This document shows, piece by piece, positions 1 through 8,568 of a DNA stretch of 64,000 bases. The notes under the pieces are model-generated. The model did no database searches. It saw only the letters and a program-made list of their open reading frames with translations, and was not told the DNA's origin. The stretch lies in assembly GCF_000803645.1 (NCBI RefSeq), contig NZ_CP009122.1:844501-908500 (forward strand). The letters run 5' to 3'. A program made the translations under genes and the position numbers. The stretch's first letter is position 1. Each line of letters opens with the position of its first letter. The DNA is from Sphingopyxis fribergensis. GTDB lineage: Bacteria; Pseudomonadota; Alphaproteobacteria; Sphingomonadales; Sphingomonadaceae.

Positions 1-382
1 GATCGTGCGCGACACCGAGGCCGAAGCGCGCACCGCCGCCGACCGCCTGCTCTCCAAACTCGACGCCGCTAAGGGCGCCGAAATCAAGGCGAAGTCGCTC
101 GATTCGCAATCGTTCGGCGTCAACGCACAGGTCGCCCTGCGCGAAGCGGCGTCCGACGACGGCTATGTCGAGGACAATCTGTGGACCGGCGTCGGCCGCG
201 CCCGCTCGGGCTGCGGCGCCGCGATTGTCGGCGACCCCGACCAGGTGCTGGCGAAGCTGAACCGCTATCAGGACATGGGCATCGAGGCCTTCATCCTCTC
301 GGGCTACCCGCACGCCGCCGAAGCCGACCTCTTCGCGCGCCATGTGCTGCCGAAGATGAAGCACGGACCGCTGGAGCTCTAA
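1..382 (+). CDS. LLM-class flavin-dependent alkanesulfonate monooxygenase, C-terminal part (SsuD/SmoC-like)
   Basis: The 5' end lies outside the window; about 126 C-terminal residues are visible. The segment NLWTGVGRARSGCGAAIVGD followed by GIEAFILSGYPH is the typical end of SsuD-type FMNH2-dependent alkanesulfonate monooxygenases, which use reduced flavin and O2 to split a C-S bond into aldehyde and sulfite. SQ monooxygenase (SmoC of Agrobacterium) belongs to this family. A sulfoquinovosidase and an FMN reductase in the same locus make an SQ-type sulfonate a likely substrate, but the visible part cannot fix specificity. It converges on the alcohol dehydrogenase gene across a palindromic repeat. 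Confidence 0.85.
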   Translation, partial: IVRDTEAEARTAADRLLSKLDAAKGAEIKAKSLDSQSFGVNAQVALREAASDDGYVEDNLWTGVGRARSGCGAAIVGDPDQVLAKLNRYQDMGIEAFILSGYPHAAEADLFARHVLPKMKHGPLEL

Positions 383-388
383 ATCTTC

Positions 389-470
389 GTCACCCCGGAC
401 TTGATCCGGGGTCCACAAGGGCTAGCACCGCCCCAAGCGTCATGGATCCCGGATCAAGTCCGGGATGACG
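389..470. repeat. Dispersed palindromic repeat, CCCCGGACTTGATCCGGGG family
   Basis: Two facing copies of a palindromic unit: the first at 389-417 (core CCCCGGACTTGATCCGGGG), the second at 441-470 (core TCCCGGATCAAGTCCGGGA). They lie between the convergent monooxygenase and alcohol dehydrogenase genes, where the hairpin could stop transcription from both sides. Related copies are at 3103-3180 and 59341-59404. The rest of the gap to 577 shows no gene. Confidence 0.85.
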
Positions 471-577
471 ATGGCTGGAAAGGATGCCCCGCCCCCACGT
501 TTGAGACGTAGGAGAGAAGGGGACGGGGCACGCGGGCTTAAGCAGGGTACATATTGCCAGTCGATTAACCGAAAGTG

Positions 578-1744
578 TTATCCGGCCCAAACTGCGGCAT
601 AAAGTGCCGCCATCTCTTCGGCATCGGGCACGCGCGGGTTGTTCGCGGGCGAGCCCGACGCCGCCGCCTGGGCGCACATCGTCGGAACCAGCGCGTCCCA
701 GCGCGCTGCATCGATCCCCCACGCCGCCGGCCCCGGCACCTCGAGCTCGCGGTTGAGCGCCGCCAGTTCGTCGAGCAACCGCGCGACCGCCGCCTGATCG
801 CCCTCGCGGTCGTCCGCCACCCCCATCGCGCGCGCACAATCGGCATAGCGATGCAGCGCCGCGGGCGCCGACCACGCCGTCACCGCGGGCAGCAGCATCG
901 CGTTCGACAGCCCGTGTGGCACGTGGAAATGCGCGCCGATCGGCCGGCTCATCCCGTGGACCAGCGCGACCGAACTGTTCGAAAAGGCGATCCCCGCCTG
1001 CGTCGCCCCCAGCATCATCGCCTCGCGCGCCGCCGCGTCCATCGGGTCGCTGAACACGCGCCGCAAATTCGGCGCCAGCGCGCGCATCGCGAGCAAGGCC
1101 ATGCCGTCGCTGAACGGATTGGCGCGCTTCGATACATAGGCCTCGATCGCGTGCGTCAGTGAATCGATCCCCGTATCGGCGGTCAACCGCACCGGCTTGG
1201 TGAAGGTCAGTTCGTAATCGACGAGCGCCGCGACCGGCAGATAGGCGAGCCCCGGACACAGCATCTTCTCGTCGCTCGCTTCGTCGGTGATGATCGTGAA
1301 GCGCGTCGCCTCCGACCCCGTGCCTGCGGTCGTCGGGATCGCGATGATCGGCAGTCCCGGTTCGTCCTGCACATGCGGCGCCTTGTAATCGGCCATCGCG
1401 CCGCCGAATTTGCCGAGCAGCGCAATCGCCTTCGCGCTGTCGAGCGGGCTTCCGCCGCCGAAGCCGACGACGCAGTCGTGATCGCCTTCGAGGAGGAACG
1501 CCACCCCGGCATTGACCGACGCCACCGTCGGATCGGGCACCGTATCGGTGAACACCCGCGACGCGATCCCCGCCGCCGCCAGCCCATCGACCAGCTCTGC
1601 CACGCGCCCGCTGCTCACCAGCCAGCCATCGGTCACGATCAACGGCCGCGCCAGCCCCAGCGTCGCCAGCACCTCGGGTAGGTCTTTCGATGCCCCGCCG
1701 CCGATGCGCAGGATACGGGGCAGGGCGATACTCGCGATACTCAA
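578..1744 (-). CDS. Iron-containing (group III) alcohol dehydrogenase
   Basis: 388 residues, a normal length for Fe-dependent alcohol dehydrogenases, which interconvert alcohols and aldehydes or ketones with NAD(P). The dinucleotide site GFGGGSPLDSAKA is near residue 95. Metal-ligand regions are visible as DTGIDSLTHAIEAY and, later, LVHGMSRPIGAHFHVPHGLS. Its ATG overlaps the stop of the MFS gene by 4 nt, so the two are co-transcribed. In this setting it could act on an aldehyde left after sulfonate cleavage (6-dehydroglucose) or on a three-carbon sulfonate. Both are guesses; the family assignment is firm. Confidence 0.9.
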   Translation of the reverse strand: MSIASIALPRILRIGGGASKDLPEVLATLGLARPLIVTDGWLVSSGRVAELVDGLAAAGIASRVFTDTVPDPTVASVNAGVAFLLEGDHDCVVGFGGGSPLDSAKAIALLGKFGGAMADYKAPHVQDEPGLPIIAIPTTAGTGSEATRFTIITDEASDEKMLCPGLAYLPVAALVDYELTFTKPVRLTADTGIDSLTHAIEAYVSKRANPFSDGMALLAMRALAPNLRRVFSDPMDAAAREAMMLGATQAGIAFSNSSVALVHGMSRPIGAHFHVPHGLSNAMLLPAVTAWSAPAALHRYADCARAMGVADDREGDQAAVARLLDELAALNRELEVPGPAAWGIDAARWDALVPTMCAQAAASGSPANNPRVPDAEEMAALYAAVWAG

Positions 1745-3075
1745 CTCACCATCTCCTCGCGGATCGAGCTCCGCGCCAGCCAGAACAGTCCCGACGCCAC
1801 CGCGCCGAACAGGATGAAGATCATCAGCGACCAGCGCACGCCTTCCGCCGACCCTAGCCCCATCGGACCGCTCAGAAAATCGCTAACCGCCCCGACCCCC
1901 AGCGGCCCGAGGCCAAGCCCGATCAAATTGATGATGAACAGCAGCACCGCCGTCGCGGTCGCCCGCGTCTGCGGCCGCACCAGCCCCTGCACCGCGGCAT
2001 AGCCGGGCCCATACCAAAGCGTGTTGAGGATCGGCGGAAAGGCGAAGAGGATCAACGCTGCGACCGCCGAATCGGCGAGCAGCCCCGCGATATAGAAGGG
2101 GATACCGAGCAAGGTCGAAATCGCCGGGATCGACACATAGGCGCGCAAGTCGCGCGCGCCATATTTGTCGGCCAGATAGCCGCCCATCCATGTCCCCACC
2201 GCGCCGGTCAGCCCCAGCACGATGCCGAGCGCGACGCCGAGGAAGCCTGTCACGCCGAGCCCGAAGCCGCCTGCGATCTCGGCCAGCTCGGCGCCATGGT
2301 TGCGAAAGAAGAAGGGCGCGAGAAAGGCCGCGGCGCCATAGCCGATGAACGCCTTGATCGCCGCAGCAAAGGCGATCAGCCAGAAGGTTCGCTTGCCGCG
2401 GATTTCGGCCATCGCGGTCTGGAAATCGGGGCGCGATGCCTTCAGCGCGGCCATGTCGGTATGAAGCTGGCGGCGCGGCTCGCGCAGCGTCGTCCACGCG
2501 ACGAGCGCCATCAACAGCCCGGGCAAGCCCGCAAACAGGAACGCCGTGCGCCAACCATAAGCGTCGGCGATCAGGCCCCCGAGGGCGAGCCCGAGCAGCC
2601 CGCCGAGCGGCGTTCCGAGCGCGTAAAAGGCGAGCGCCGACGCGCGCTTCTCGCGCGGCGTATAGTCGGTGATCAGCGAATGCGCGGGCGGGGTGCAGCC
2701 CGCTTCGCCGATCCCGACACCGATGCGGCACGCGACGAGCTGAACGAAATTTTGCGCAAAGCCGCACGCGATGGTGAACAGGCTCCACAGCCCCGCTGCG
2801 ACGGCAATAATCCGCGGCCGATGTCCCGTTTCGGCATAGCGCGCGATCGGGATGCCGAGCACGGTATAAAAGAGCGCGAAGGCGAGCCCCGTCATCACCC
2901 CCAGCTGCCAGTCAGCCAGATGCAGCTCATTCTTGATCGGCTCGGCCAGAATCGCGACGATCTGCCGGTCGAGGAAGTTGAGGATATAGATGATGAGAAG
3001 CACCGACAGCGCATAGCGGCGGTAGGCCGGCGATACGGGCGATAGGACGGGCGGGGCGGGGGCTTCGTTGGTCAT
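1741..3075 (-). CDS. MFS transporter, spinster-like
   Basis: 444 residues with about 12 hydrophobic segments and the MFS opening 'ILNFLDRQIVAILAEPIKNE' around residues 34-53. An RYAETGHRPR loop sits between helices 2 and 3, the place of the usual GxLaDrxGRR motif. It resembles the spinster-like carriers common in sphingomonads. It acts in the inner membrane and here would import the sugar, sulfosugar or glycerol derivative handled by the cluster; the substrate cannot be read from sequence. First gene of a two-gene minus-strand operon with the alcohol dehydrogenase. Confidence 0.88.
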   Translation of the reverse strand: MTNEAPAPPVLSPVSPAYRRYALSVLLIIYILNFLDRQIVAILAEPIKNELHLADWQLGVMTGLAFALFYTVLGIPIARYAETGHRPRIIAVAAGLWSLFTIACGFAQNFVQLVACRIGVGIGEAGCTPPAHSLITDYTPREKRASALAFYALGTPLGGLLGLALGGLIADAYGWRTAFLFAGLPGLLMALVAWTTLREPRRQLHTDMAALKASRPDFQTAMAEIRGKRTFWLIAFAAAIKAFIGYGAAAFLAPFFFRNHGAELAEIAGGFGLGVTGFLGVALGIVLGLTGAVGTWMGGYLADKYGARDLRAYVSIPAISTLLGIPFYIAGLLADSAVAALILFAFPPILNTLWYGPGYAAVQGLVRPQTRATATAVLLFIINLIGLGLGPLGVGAVSDFLSGPMGLGSAEGVRWSLMIFILFGAVASGLFWLARSSIREEMVS

Positions 3076-3102
3076 CTCATCCTCTCACTCTTCTTCTTTT
3101 TT

Positions 3103-3180
3103 CGTCACCCCGGACTGGACCCGGGGTCTAGCTGCCCTCGCCACGTCTCCATGGATGCCGGATCAAGGTCGGCATGACGA
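3103..3180. repeat. Dispersed palindromic repeat, degenerate copy
   Basis: GTCACCCCGGACTGGACCCGGGGTC at the left and ATGGATGCCGGATCAAGGTCGGCATGACG at the right form a decayed copy of the facing-palindrome repeat found at 389-470. It lies between the divergent MFS and TIM-barrel genes, so here it is not a convergent terminator. Confidence 0.75.
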
Positions 3181-3239
3181 TAGGGGCGTTGACTCCGTCT
3201 CTCACCACGATATGACAGCGTTGTCTGAAAGGGAAGCCA

Positions 3240-4076
3240 TTGTCCCAATTGCTCGTTCTTCAATCGGTCTGGGGCCTCGACCAATGCCCCGGTTTCGACA
3301 TCGAAAACCGCCTCGATGAAGCGCTCGGCCAGGTCGTCGCCGCGGGCTTCGACGGTGTCGGCGTCAACCTCGCGCGCGCCGCGCGCACCGACGGCGTCGC
3401 GCGCGTGATGAATCCGCTCGGCCTCGCATGGGAGGGGCAGGTGCTCGTCCATGACGCCGACCAGCTTCGCCACTGGATCGCTGAGGCAGAGCAGCTCGGC
3501 GCGCATCATCTCAACGTCCAGATCGCCGGTCCGACCGCAGACTTTCGCGCCGCGCTCCGCCTGATCGACAGCCTTGTCGCGACGGCGAAGGACGCGCCGC
3601 TCCCCGTCTGGTTCGAAACCCACCGCGGTCGCCTTACCAACGACCTGCTTTTCACGCTGCAATTGCTCGCCGAACGCCCCGGCCTGCCGCTCACCGCCGA
3701 CCTGTCGCATTATCCCGTCGCGGGCGAGATGGAGCTGCCGCTTCGCGATGACCAGCTCGCCGCGATCGAAACGATCCTCCAGGGCAGCCATAATTTCCAC
3801 GGCCGCGTGTCGACGACGCATCAAGTACAGGTCGCGCTCGATGCGCCGCAGCACGCGGGCTGGCGCGACCAGCATATCGCCTGGTGGCGCCGCGGCTTCG
3901 AACTCTGGCTCGAACAGGCCCGCGCGGGCGATGCGCTGACCTTCATGTGCGAACTCGGCCCGCCGCCCTATGCGATCACTGCGCCCGACGGCAAAGAGCT
4001 GACGAACCGCTGGGACGAGGCGCAAAGGATGCGCGATATCGTGCGCGGGCTGTGGCGCGAGGTAGCGGGAACCTGA
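3240..4076 (+). CDS. Sugar phosphate isomerase/epimerase-like TIM-barrel protein
   Basis: 278 residues of the xylose-isomerase-like TIM-barrel type. Barrel motifs include 'GFDGVGVNLA' (about residue 37), 'LNVQIAGPTADF', 'VWFETHRGRLTNDL', 'LTADLSHYPVAGE' and a late 'FMCELGPPPYAI'; the E, D/H and E side chains are in the usual metal-binding places. The start is TTG at 3240, with an AAAGGGA ribosome binding site just upstream. It is the only plus-strand gene among minus-strand neighbours and converges on the FGGY kinase. The reaction is unknown; isomerisation of a sugar or sulfosugar intermediate is the simplest suggestion. Confidence 0.75.
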   Translation: MSQLLVLQSVWGLDQCPGFDIENRLDEALGQVVAAGFDGVGVNLARAARTDGVARVMNPLGLAWEGQVLVHDADQLRHWIAEAEQLGAHHLNVQIAGPTADFRAALRLIDSLVATAKDAPLPVWFETHRGRLTNDLLFTLQLLAERPGLPLTADLSHYPVAGEMELPLRDDQLAAIETILQGSHNFHGRVSTTHQVQVALDAPQHAGWRDQHIAWWRRGFELWLEQARAGDALTFMCELGPPPYAITAPDGKELTNRWDEAQRMRDIVRGLWREVAGT

Positions 4077-4080
4077 CCCC

Positions 4081-4186
4081 GTGCCCCTGCGAAGGCAGGG
4101 GCCCATCACCGGACCTATCTTTTCTCCGCCGCCGGCTGCTTGGCGACGAAAGGTTTGAAGATGGGCCCCTGCCTTCGCAGGGGCAC
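4081..4186. repeat. Inverted repeat with 26-bp perfect arms between convergent genes
   Basis: The arm at 4081-4106 (GTGCCCCTGCGAAGGCAGGG then GCCCAT) is the exact reverse complement of 4161-4186, and each arm is itself partly palindromic. It separates the convergent TIM-barrel and kinase genes and probably acts as a two-way terminator. A second copy of the family is at 56481-56586. Confidence 0.85.
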
Positions 4187-4201
4187 GGTAAAGAAACCAA
4201 A

Positions 4202-5620
4202 TCACACCGCCACCGCATCCCGCCAGCGCGCAAACGCCGCATCGGCCTCATCGCGCCTGACCTTGGGCACGAACTCCGCGTCATACCGCGCCAGCCGTTT
4301 CAGGTGGTCCTCGCCGAACAACCCCGCGCCCATCCCCGCCGCCAGCGCCGCGCCATAGGCGCTCGCCTCGCGCACCGCATGGCGCCGCACCGGCCGCTGC
4401 AACGCGTCGGCCTGCAACTGCATCAGCGTATCGCTCGCCGACAGGCCGCCCGCGACGGGCAGCGCCTCGGGCACCGGCAGCGCGCCGGCAATCACGTCGG
4501 CAATTTCGCGAAAGCGAAACGCGATTCCCTGCAACGCCGCGCGCGCGACCTGCCCCGGCCCGTCGGCAAAGCTCAATCCCGCGATCAGCCCGCGCGCCTC
4601 GAACTTGCCATGCGGCGCGCCCATTCCCGCGAGCGAGGGCCGCACCACCACCTTTCCCGCGTCGCTCACCAAAGCCGCCGCCGCTTCCATCGCCGCGGGC
4701 GACGCGAACAGCCCCAGCCCGCCGCACAGCCATTCGATCAGCGACCCGGTGGTAATCACCATCCCCTCGACGCAGAAACGCGGCTTCCCGCCCGCAAAGG
4801 CCAGCGCCTCGGCGGGCATGGTCTTGTGGATCGTCTCGGGCACCTCGCCGGTCCCCGTCATCAGCACGCCCGACGTGCCATAGGTCGCCTTCCAGTCGCC
4901 GCGCGCCAGCGCGCCATGCGCGACCATCGCGGCCGCCTGATCGGCGACCAGCGCGGTGATTGGCACCGCCGCACCGAGCACCGCCGGATCGCTTTCCGCA
5001 ATCGGACCCCAGCTTTCGACCTGGGCCGGAAACATGGTCGCGGGCAGGCGCTGGTGCGCGAGCAACGCCGCGTCCCAGCCGCTGCCCGCCGCATAATCAT
5101 AATAGCCGGTCAGCCACGCCGCCGAGGCATCGGTGACATGCGCGCCGCTCAGCTTGTAAATCAGCCAGCTGTCGAGCGTCCCCCATTGCAGGTCGGCGGG
5201 ATCGCGCCCCGACAGCGCAATCGCCGCGGGCAGCTTCGCCGAAGGAACCTGCGGCCAGCTGGTGAATCCCGCCGCGCGCAGCGCCTTAAATTGCTCCATC
5301 CCGCGCAGGTCGCTCCACACGAGCATGGGGGCAACCGGTTCGCCGCTGGCACGGTCCCACAGGACGATGCTCGCGCGCTGCGTCGTCACCCCGATCGCGG
5401 CGACATCGGTGATGCTGCGCCCCGCCGCAACCAGCGCGCCGTCCAGCACCGCTCGGCAGATATTCCAGACCTGGGCGGCATCCTGCTCGACCCGGCCGGG
5501 GGCGGGGAAGTAGCTCGCGATCGGCCTTTTGTCGACCCCCAGCACCGTGCCCGCCGGATCGACGAGCATAGCGCGCGCGCCCGTCGTGCCCGCATCCAGT
5601 GCGAGCAAAAGCTCAGGCAT
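4202..5620 (-). CDS. FGGY-family carbohydrate kinase, glycerol-kinase-like
   Basis: 472 residues with both FGGY domains. The phosphate loop LDAGTTGARAML is at residues 8-19, 'VTTQRASIVLWDR' near 78-90, 'VADQAAAM' near 225-232, and the second-domain 'YGTSGVLMTGTGE'. In glycerol kinases the TNQRET element carries an Arg-Glu pair that holds glycerol; here Arg82 is kept but the Glu is Ala83, while Asp227-Gln228 are kept. It may therefore phosphorylate glycerol poorly, or a related polyol or sugar. The start overlaps the flavoprotein stop by 8 nt, which places it in the sulfoquinovosidase-glpD operon. Confidence 0.85.
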   Translation of the reverse strand: MPELLLALDAGTTGARAMLVDPAGTVLGVDKRPIASYFPAPGRVEQDAAQVWNICRAVLDGALVAAGRSITDVAAIGVTTQRASIVLWDRASGEPVAPMLVWSDLRGMEQFKALRAAGFTSWPQVPSAKLPAAIALSGRDPADLQWGTLDSWLIYKLSGAHVTDASAAWLTGYYDYAAGSGWDAALLAHQRLPATMFPAQVESWGPIAESDPAVLGAAVPITALVADQAAAMVAHGALARGDWKATYGTSGVLMTGTGEVPETIHKTMPAEALAFAGGKPRFCVEGMVITTGSLIEWLCGGLGLFASPAAMEAAAALVSDAGKVVVRPSLAGMGAPHGKFEARGLIAGLSFADGPGQVARAALQGIAFRFREIADVIAGALPVPEALPVAGGLSASDTLMQLQADALQRPVRRHAVREASAYGAALAAGMGAGLFGEDHLKRLARYDAEFVPKVRRDEADAAFARWRDAVAV

Positions 5621-7013
5621 CGGGTATCAGATTGCCCGGATTCATGATCCCTTCCGGATCGAGAGCTTGTTTCACGCGCCGCAGCAACGCCACACCGCTG
5701 TCACCCAGATCATGGTGCAGATACGGCTTGCGCAGTCGCCCCGCGCCATGATGATGCGCGACTCCGCCGCCATTCTTCGCGGTCGCTTCCATGATCGCGC
5801 GCCAGCCGGCGAAATAGGCGGGCTCCATCTTCGCGCTATCCTCGAACGTCGCGGCGAAGCTGAAATAAAGGTTGATCCCCGATCGATAGACATGGCTGCT
5901 ATGCGCCGACGCGTTGATCACGCCCGGAATCTCGTTGAGCGCCGCGATGCTCGCGTCATAGATCGCGCCGATCTCGCTCCACCGCCCCGAAATCTCGACC
6001 GTGTCGGCGACATATCCGCGCTGGAACATATCGCGCCAGCTTGGCACATGGTTGCGCTTTTCGATCCACTGCTTGGCCGCCATGGGATCACCCGCTTCAA
6101 GACCCGCCGCGCCGCAAATCTCGTGCATCGCCGCCAACTCGGCTTCAACGCGCGCCTTCGGCCCTTCGTGGACCATCAACAGCATCGCCTTGCCATCGCG
6201 CTCATGATCGCGGAAAAGCCGCCGCACCTCGCGCCCGTCGTACTGGCGCATCACGGGCGGGCGCCAGTCGGCGCGCACGATCCGCCGCTGCACCTCGAAC
6301 CCGGCGCGCATGTCGTCGGCGTAAAAGATGCTGTAATCGCGATGCGGCGCTTTCTCCCGCAGCGAGAAGGTCACGCCGGTAATCACCCCCATCGTTCCCT
6401 CGGCGCCCATCAGCAAATGGCGCAGGTCCGGCCCCGCCGCCGCGCGCACCGCCTTGCCCAGCGTCACCAGCTCGCCGTTGGGCAGCACCGCCTCGATCGA
6501 ATGGATGATGTCTTCGATATTGCCATAAGCGGTCGAGAACTGCCCCGACGCGCGCGTCGCGACCCAGCCGCCGACGCTGCTGATCGCGATCGACTGCGGC
6601 CAGTGCCCGATCGTCAGCCCGTGCGCCGCGACCGCCTCCTCGGCCTCCATGCCATTCAGCCCCGCATCGAAGCCCGCGAGCAGATCGCCTTCATCGATAT
6701 AGCGCACCCGATTCATCGAACTCATGTCGAGCAGGATTGCATCCGGCGTCGGCTCGATCCCGCCGCATACCCCGCTGCCCAGGCCGAAGGGAATCAGCGG
6801 CACGCGCTTCTCGGCGGCGAGCTTCACGACCTTCTGCACATCCAAGGCCGACTGCGGCCGCACGACGCATCCCGGTGCGGGCACATCTTCACCGCGCCAG
6901 TCGCGCAGATGCTTGACCGCCCACTGGTCGTAACGCCGCGCATTCAGCGCATCGGCATCGCGCGCGACGCGATCGGCGCCGATCGTGCTGGCAAGGGCTT
7001 CGGCTATGCTCAT
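5613..7013 (-). CDS. FAD-linked oxidoreductase, alkylglycerone-phosphate-synthase-like
   Basis: 466 residues of the vanillyl-alcohol-oxidase/GlcD flavoprotein class. The FAD-binding domain shows 'VPLIPFGLGSGVCGG' and 'SSVGGWVATRASGQFSTAYG', the latter close to alkyl-DHAP synthases; the cap domain and 'GGVAHHHGAGRLRKPYL' follow. ATG 7013 is preferred over the in-frame ATG at 7043 because GGGAGAGTGAG stands directly before it and it starts 1 nt after the glpD stop. The neighbours (glpD, FGGY kinase) suggest a glycerol- or glycerophosphate-derived 2-hydroxy compound as substrate. Ether-lipid synthesis is possible but less expected here. Confidence 0.8.
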   Translation of the reverse strand: MSIAEALASTIGADRVARDADALNARRYDQWAVKHLRDWRGEDVPAPGCVVRPQSALDVQKVVKLAAEKRVPLIPFGLGSGVCGGIEPTPDAILLDMSSMNRVRYIDEGDLLAGFDAGLNGMEAEEAVAAHGLTIGHWPQSIAISSVGGWVATRASGQFSTAYGNIEDIIHSIEAVLPNGELVTLGKAVRAAAGPDLRHLLMGAEGTMGVITGVTFSLREKAPHRDYSIFYADDMRAGFEVQRRIVRADWRPPVMRQYDGREVRRLFRDHERDGKAMLLMVHEGPKARVEAELAAMHEICGAAGLEAGDPMAAKQWIEKRNHVPSWRDMFQRGYVADTVEISGRWSEIGAIYDASIAALNEIPGVINASAHSSHVYRSGINLYFSFAATFEDSAKMEPAYFAGWRAIMEATAKNGGGVAHHHGAGRLRKPYLHHDLGDSGVALLRRVKQALDPEGIMNPGNLIPDA

Positions 7014-7014
7014 C

Positions 7015-8568
7015 TCACTCTCCCAAAAGCCTGCGGCTCGCATCGTTGATCTGGCGGCAATGTGCGATCTCAGCCGCCTTCATGGCGTCATCCCAGCCGA
7101 GCAGCGCACCCATCGCTTCGGCGGCGGGGGCGAGTGCGGCCAGCCCGGCGCCCTCGTCGAACCAGGCGCGCGCGCTGCGGCGCACCCAATAATCTTCGAG
7201 CGTCGCGGCGCCTTCATGCGTTACCGCGCGGACGGCCTCGGCCGCCACATCGCCGCCCGCGAGCAAAATCTCGTTGGCCTCGTCGCCATAGAGCCCCGCG
7301 AGCCTCTCGGCGGCCAGACGATCGAGCCCGTCCAGCGGCAGCGTCCGCGATCCCCCGGGCAACGACACATCGGCGGTCGAACAGGGCAGGGCGCTCACGT
7401 CCAGCCGCTCCACGACCAGATCGACCACCCGCTCGGCCATCGCGCGATAGGCGCTGAGTTTCCCGCCCGCGATCGACACCATCCCGCCCGGCGAGGTCCA
7501 TATCTCGTCCTTGCGCGATACTTCGTTGGCCTTCTTCCCCGGCTGAGCGATCAACGGCCGCACCCCCGACCACAAAGACACGATCTCGGCGTCCTCGATC
7601 GGTGCAATGTTGAGCGCCGCCTCGGTCGCGCGCAGCAGATAATCAATGTCCGCGCGCTCCGGCGCGGGCCAGTAATCGGCGCCGTCATGGAACACATCGG
7701 TCGTCCCGACATAGGTGAACGGCCCGCGCGGCACCGCGAAAATGCTGCGCTTGTCGGGTGCGCGGATGATCAGCGTGGCATTGATCGGCAACCGCTCGCG
7801 CGGCAGCACCAGATGGATGCCGCGGCTCAGCGACAGCCGCGTATCGTTCTCGCCGCCCTCCAGCCCGCGCACCCTATCGACCCAAGCACCCGCGGCGTTC
7901 ACCACCAGCTTCGCCTTGATCCGCGCGCCCAGCCCATCGTCCAGCGTCGACGTCGCGACCAGCCCGCCCTCCGTCAGTTCCGACGCCGCGGCATGGTTCA
8001 CGACGACCGCCCCCGCTCCCTGCGCGCTGCGGATATTCGCCAGCACCAGCCGCGCATCGTCGGTCAGAAACTCGGGATAGATCACCGCGCCATTCAACCC
8101 GCCGGTCCGCATCAACGGTTCGCGCCGCTGCAACTCGGCCAGCCCGATCACCTCATGCTTTTCGGCCTCGGGCACTCCGCCCAATTTCTCGAACGTCCAC
8201 AGCCCCGTGCGCAGCTTCGCGGTCATCGCCATGTTGGTCGTCGGGATCAGGAAGGGCGACAATCGCGTCAGGTGCGGCGCGATCCGCCGCAAGATCTGCC
8301 GCTCCGACGCCGCTTCCTTCACCAGCGCGATGTCGCCCTGCGCCAGGTAACGCAGGCCGCCGTGGATCATCTTCGAGCTTCGGCTGCTCGTCCCGCTCGC
8401 ATAATCGCGCGCCTCGACCAGCGCGACCGCCAGCCCGCGCATCGCCGCGTCGCGCGCGATCCCCGCGCCGGTAATCCCGCCGCCGATCACGACAAGATCG
8501 AACGTCCGCGACTCCAGTTCGGCAAAGACCTCGGCGCGCCGCCGCGCATCGAGCGCGGTTTCCTTCAC
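7015..8568 (-). CDS. glpD: Glycerol-3-phosphate dehydrogenase (FAD-dependent)
   Basis: 517 residues. It oxidises glycerol-3-phosphate to dihydroxyacetone phosphate and passes electrons to the quinone pool at the inner membrane. The N-terminal dinucleotide fold is FDLVVIGGGITGAGIARDAA; then come SGTSSRSSKMIHGGLRYL, typical of GlpD, and the C-terminal domain. The GTG at 8568 overlaps the GH31 stop as GTGA and places the FAD fold near residue 24; the longer reading frame upstream only shadows the GH31 gene. The operon position after a sulfoquinovosidase fits glycerol released from sulfoquinovosyl glycerol. Confidence 0.92.
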   Translation of the reverse strand: MKETALDARRRAEVFAELESRTFDLVVIGGGITGAGIARDAAMRGLAVALVEARDYASGTSSRSSKMIHGGLRYLAQGDIALVKEAASERQILRRIAPHLTRLSPFLIPTTNMAMTAKLRTGLWTFEKLGGVPEAEKHEVIGLAELQRREPLMRTGGLNGAVIYPEFLTDDARLVLANIRSAQGAGAVVVNHAAASELTEGGLVATSTLDDGLGARIKAKLVVNAAGAWVDRVRGLEGGENDTRLSLSRGIHLVLPRERLPINATLIIRAPDKRSIFAVPRGPFTYVGTTDVFHDGADYWPAPERADIDYLLRATEAALNIAPIEDAEIVSLWSGVRPLIAQPGKKANEVSRKDEIWTSPGGMVSIAGGKLSAYRAMAERVVDLVVERLDVSALPCSTADVSLPGGSRTLPLDGLDRLAAERLAGLYGDEANEILLAGGDVAAEAVRAVTHEGAATLEDYWVRRSARAWFDEGAGLAALAPAAEAMGALLGWDDAMKAAEIAHCRQINDASRRLLGE

